DNA of 17,439 nt from an uncultured Cloacibacillus sp. (lineage in GTDB: Bacteria > Synergistota > Synergistia > Synergistales > Synergistaceae). The stretch spans positions 1 to 17,439 of the forward strand of contig URAG01000045.1 of assembly GCA_900545755.1 (NCBI GenBank). Reading direction: 5' to 3'. A program made the position numbers and the translations under genes. The notes below the pieces were generated by a model. That model saw only the letters and a list, made by a program, of their open reading frames with translations, was not told the origin of the DNA and made no database searches. Shown here piece by piece: positions 15,289 to 17,439 of this stretch; the first letter of the stretch is position 1; each line of letters opens with the position of its first letter.

Positions 15289-15822
15289 TTACCGTAAAAA
15301 CACCGCTCCGATCGCTCCGAAGCAGAGAAGCATCACAGACGGATAATCTTTAACGATCTTGCAATATTTTATAAGAAATACGCCCGTACAGAAAAGCAAT
15401 GAAGCTTTCAATCCGTTTTCCCACGTCGCCATAAACGGAGAGACGACAGAAAGGGTAAGCAATCCAGCTACGACTGGGCGCAGCATCGCCTTAAACCTTT
15501 TGCTGCCATCTGGCGAGACCCGCTTGAGAAGTGCGAGTATCACGCACAGCGCCGCAACGGGAGCCGACGCAAGCGCAAGCGTAGCGGCAAGCGCGCCATA
15601 GAATCCGGCCTGTTGGTAGCCGGCGAATGTGGCGGCGTTTATCGCTATCGGCCCAGGCGTCACCTGAGAAACAGCGACGAGCTGATTGAAGCCGTCGTCA
15701 GTCAGCCAGCCGTTCTTAATCACCAACTGATATTGTATCAGCGGCAAAGACGAAAGGCCTCCGCCGAAAGCCGTTATTCCAACCTGTAAAAAGGCCCATA
15801 CCAGCTCGCAAATTCTAGTCAT
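15289..15822 (-). CDS. Chromate transporter family protein, second half-size subunit
   Basis: A 177-residue membrane protein of the short-chain CHR (chromate ion transporter) family. The family signatures FGGGLSSLPLIQYQLV near residue 19 and TPGPIAINAATFAGYQQAG near 55 are present, followed by hydrophobic helices. Short-chain members are encoded as adjacent pairs that work as a heterodimer equal to one long ChrA (family knowledge). Its start overlaps the end of the upstream partner by 8 bp. The natural substrate in an anaerobe may not be chromate. No clear terminator follows. Confidence 0.92.
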   Translation of the reverse strand: MTRICELVWAFLQVGITAFGGGLSSLPLIQYQLVIKNGWLTDDGFNQLVAVSQVTPGPIAINAATFAGYQQAGFYGALAATLALASAPVAALCVILALLKRVSPDGSKRFKAMLRPVVAGLLTLSVVSPFMATWENGLKASLLFCTGVFLIKYCKIVKDYPSVMLLCFGAIGAVFLR

Positions 15823-16348
15823 GCACAGCTATCCTTTCGCGGAAATACTGGAGTACAAGTACTCCCACCATTGCGATGAGCGGATGCACGCGAAACACGC
15901 CTATAGTCGAAATTATAAGCAAGTATGGCACTACATTCCACCATTTGCCCCAGAGCGCGCTCTTAACGTTGTCGGCAATGACGAGAATGATTATTGCGCT
16001 AGTCCCAGCGACGCCGCGGAAAAATCCCATTACGGATGGAACGCCGGAATATTTAATTATAAACGGCGAAAGAATGAGTATTATCAAAAATGGCGGCAGA
16101 ATAGCACCGAAAACTGCAGCTAGACTGCCTGCGAGTCCCTTATAGTATCTTCCCAAGAGCCATGAAATAGAGACAGCTATAGGGCCGGGCATCGAAGCTG
16201 CGAGACTTATCATGTCGGCGAATACCTCCGGGTCAATATCACCGCGTTTTTCTTCCTCTAGCTGTACCATTCCTAGGATGACTATCCCGCCCCCGAAGGT
16301 TACAGCGCTTATTCTGAAAAAGAATATGAATAATTCCAACAAACTCAT
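15815..16348 (-). CDS. Chromate transporter family protein, first half-size subunit
   Basis: A 177-residue short-chain CHR protein, with the pair's other member directly downstream and overlapping by 8 bp. Signatures are FFRISAVTFGGGIVILGMVQLEEE at residues 10-33 and SMPGPIAVSISWLLGRYYKG near 53, then about four more hydrophobic segments. The sequence is clearly different from the partner despite equal length, as in known non-identical pairs. AGAGG precedes the ATG at 16348. It is probably expressed from a TATAAT-bearing promoter at 16382-16410. Function as chromate exporter is a family label, not a proof. Confidence 0.92.
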   Translation of the reverse strand: MSLLELFIFFFRISAVTFGGGIVILGMVQLEEEKRGDIDPEVFADMISLAASMPGPIAVSISWLLGRYYKGLAGSLAAVFGAILPPFLIILILSPFIIKYSGVPSVMGFFRGVAGTSAIIILVIADNVKSALWGKWWNVVPYLLIISTIGVFRVHPLIAMVGVLVLQYFRERIAVHD

Positions 16349-16381
16349 ATTTCAAACCTCTGCTGCCACTACATTGTACAT

Positions 16382-16410
16382 ATTATATAACATCTCTAAA
16401 AATATGATAC
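16382..16410 (-). promoter_or_regulatory. Candidate promoter of the chromate-transporter pair
   Basis: Minus strand TATAAT (16387-16382) with GTATCA (16410-16405) 17 bp upstream; the -35 matches only 3 of 6. A second option further upstream is TTATCA-N18-TATAAT, with its -10 near 16450. The divergent region up to 16601 is AT-rich and also contains TATCA-N7-TGATA near 16460-16476. Confidence 0.4.
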
Positions 16411-16531
16411 CGACTAATAAAACGGTATTACAAAACAGATATATCAGATTATAGAATACTATCAGCAAATTTGATAACGCTTTTTGCTTATTTTATGTGC
16501 AGAAGTAAAAAACAATGTAGTCGCATGTTGT

Positions 16532-16561
16532 TTGCTCAACCCCTCTGATGCGGCATTATAT
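16532..16561 (+). promoter_or_regulatory. Weak promoter candidate for the LmeA-like gene
   Basis: TTGCTC (16532-16537) and TTATAT (16556-16561), spacer 18 bp. Both boxes are imperfect. It is placed correctly, about 40 bp before the GTG start. Confidence 0.3.
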
Positions 16562-16601
16562 TGTAAAATTATCGTCGTATCTTAATTAAGAAGGTGTTAA
16601 A

Positions 16602-17321
16602 GTGCTCAATAAAAAAATACTGGCGTTTGCTGCGGCGACTTTAATAATGGCAGGGAAGGCATATGCTGGGGCGGCTGAGATGGACACAGCGCGAAAAATA
16701 GGCGAGGCGCTGAAAAACGAATTCACTCCAGACCATGTGAGCGTCACCGTCGCGGAAGGCGGAAGAAGAGCGTGGGCGGAATGCGACGGCGCGCATATAT
16801 CCGGGATAAAGATAAAAGCGATAAAGATCGATGCAACGATAGATCCAGAAGCTGTGAAAAATGCTGGAACAGGCGAAGAAATAATGGGCGTCATCAAAAG
16901 TTCTAAGGGGGAAATAACTCTGGCAGAACGCGACGTCAACGAATATTTCGCAAACGGCGGTGGAGCGAGCGGATTTTCAGATCTCGCCTTTGACTTCACG
17001 CCTAAGGGGTACACGGCTAAAGGGCGCTTCGAAGCAGAACTGCTCGTGCTGAAAATAAATCTCGACCTAAAGGCCGAGGGAAAGCTCTCGCTAAAAAGCG
17101 ACGGCGTGTACCTATCTGATACAGTTATATATGCTGAAGGCGCGCGTCAGTCAGACACGATAACAGAGCTCGTTACTGACAGAGTAAACCCACTGCTCTC
17201 GTTCTCAGAAATTCCGTTCCCGGTGGAATTCAGCAGGCTGATCATGACGGAGGACACCGTGACGATGTCGGGAAATCCAGAAAAAGCCGGACGAGGCGAA
17301 AGGTGGAGCTGGAAAAAGTAA
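16602..17321 (+). CDS. Secreted LmeA-like (DUF2993) protein
   Basis: A 239-residue precursor with a clean signal peptide (MLNKKILAF, hydrophobic core, cleavage after AYA at about residue 22). The mature part has the alternating strand pattern of LmeA/DUF2993 proteins, phospholipid-binding periplasmic proteins first studied in mycobacteria. Seen are ARKIGEALKNEFTPDHVSVTV, a middle ISGIKIKAIKIDA strand, GEITLAERDVNEYF, and a C-terminal NPLLSFSEIPFPVEFSRLIM followed by DTVTMSGNP. The start is a GTG at 16602, with AGAAGG 7 nt upstream. It stands alone, divergent from the chromate-transporter pair, and its 3' end faces the terminal repeat. A role in envelope lipid handling is inference from the family. 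Confidence 0.82.
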   Translation: MLNKKILAFAAATLIMAGKAYAGAAEMDTARKIGEALKNEFTPDHVSVTVAEGGRRAWAECDGAHISGIKIKAIKIDATIDPEAVKNAGTGEEIMGVIKSSKGEITLAERDVNEYFANGGGASGFSDLAFDFTPKGYTAKGRFEAELLVLKINLDLKAEGKLSLKSDGVYLSDTVIYAEGARQSDTITELVTDRVNPLLSFSEIPFPVEFSRLIMTEDTVTMSGNPEKAGRGERWSWKK

Positions 17322-17362
17322 ATACGAGCCAAACACCGCAAAAAAATCCGGCCTTCCTGCGT

Positions 17363-17439
17363 TTTGAACAGAGTCCCATAGCTTAAACAAATAACGAAGC
17401 CCCCCAAGTACATCAACGCATAAAATAGTACGAGGAGGG
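17363..17439 (-). repeat. Right copy of the 77-bp terminal inverted repeat
   Basis: The exact reverse complement of 1-77. It begins 41 bp after the stop codon of the LmeA-like gene, so relative to the nearest gene it has the same orientation and distance as the left copy. The bases just inside (A-run then C/T-rich) resemble those inside the left copy only loosely. Confidence 0.9.

Overview
The window reads as a chromosomal segment from a GC-rich (roughly 55%), Gram-negative-type (diderm) anaerobe. A Synergistota bacterium of the Cloacibacillus/Synergistes kind is my best guess. The reasons are a tripartite TRAP transporter, an XdhC plus molybdopterin-binding-protein pair, an LmeA-like secreted protein, frequent ATA codons and the style of the amino-acid metabolism genes. 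This placement is inference from gene content; no rRNA or marker gene is present.

Layout. (1) Positions 115-5427, minus strand: a branched-chain amino acid operon in the unusual order leader peptide - ilvN - ilvC - ilvB - ilvD. It starts from a near-consensus promoter (TTGACA-N17-TATTAT) and runs through a classic ribosome-mediated attenuator. The 28-codon leader peptide has a VVVVII run, and competing antiterminator and terminator stems follow it. (2) Positions 5589-7975, plus strand: a Fur/Zur-like metalloregulator, a MoeA-type molybdopterin-binding protein and XdhC, tightly packed, with a perfect palindrome over the regulator's promoter region, closed by a bidirectional terminator. (3) Positions 8058-8717, minus: a hemolysin III/PAQR-like membrane protein. 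(4) Positions 8832-11194, minus: an ornithine cyclodeaminase-family enzyme and a fold-type I aminotransferase, with their own terminator. (5) Positions 11319-11680, minus: an 89-residue two-helix membrane protein, unassigned, with a long hairpin terminator. (6) Positions 11780-15053, minus: a TRAP transporter operon dctP-dctQ-dctM with a long upstream region carrying repeated motifs around a candidate promoter. (7) Positions 15289-16348, minus: two overlapping short chromate-transporter-family genes of exactly equal length. (8) Positions 16602-17321, plus: a secreted LmeA-like (DUF2993) protein.

The two ends of the window are the same 77 bp in inverted orientation, identical to the base and diverging immediately inside. 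Seventy-seven is a common de Bruijn assembly k-mer, so the window is probably a whole contig that stops where a dispersed repeat begins on each side. Both repeat copies lie about 40 bp downstream of the stop codon of the outermost gene.

Most of the window is ordinary metabolism and transport. The observations most worth following are the ilv attenuator, the palindrome in front of the Fur/Zur-like gene and its link to XdhC-type maturation, the operator-like repeats and possible small upstream ORF before dctP, and the terminal inverted repeat. I saw no defence system, CRISPR array, tRNA, rRNA or transposase gene.
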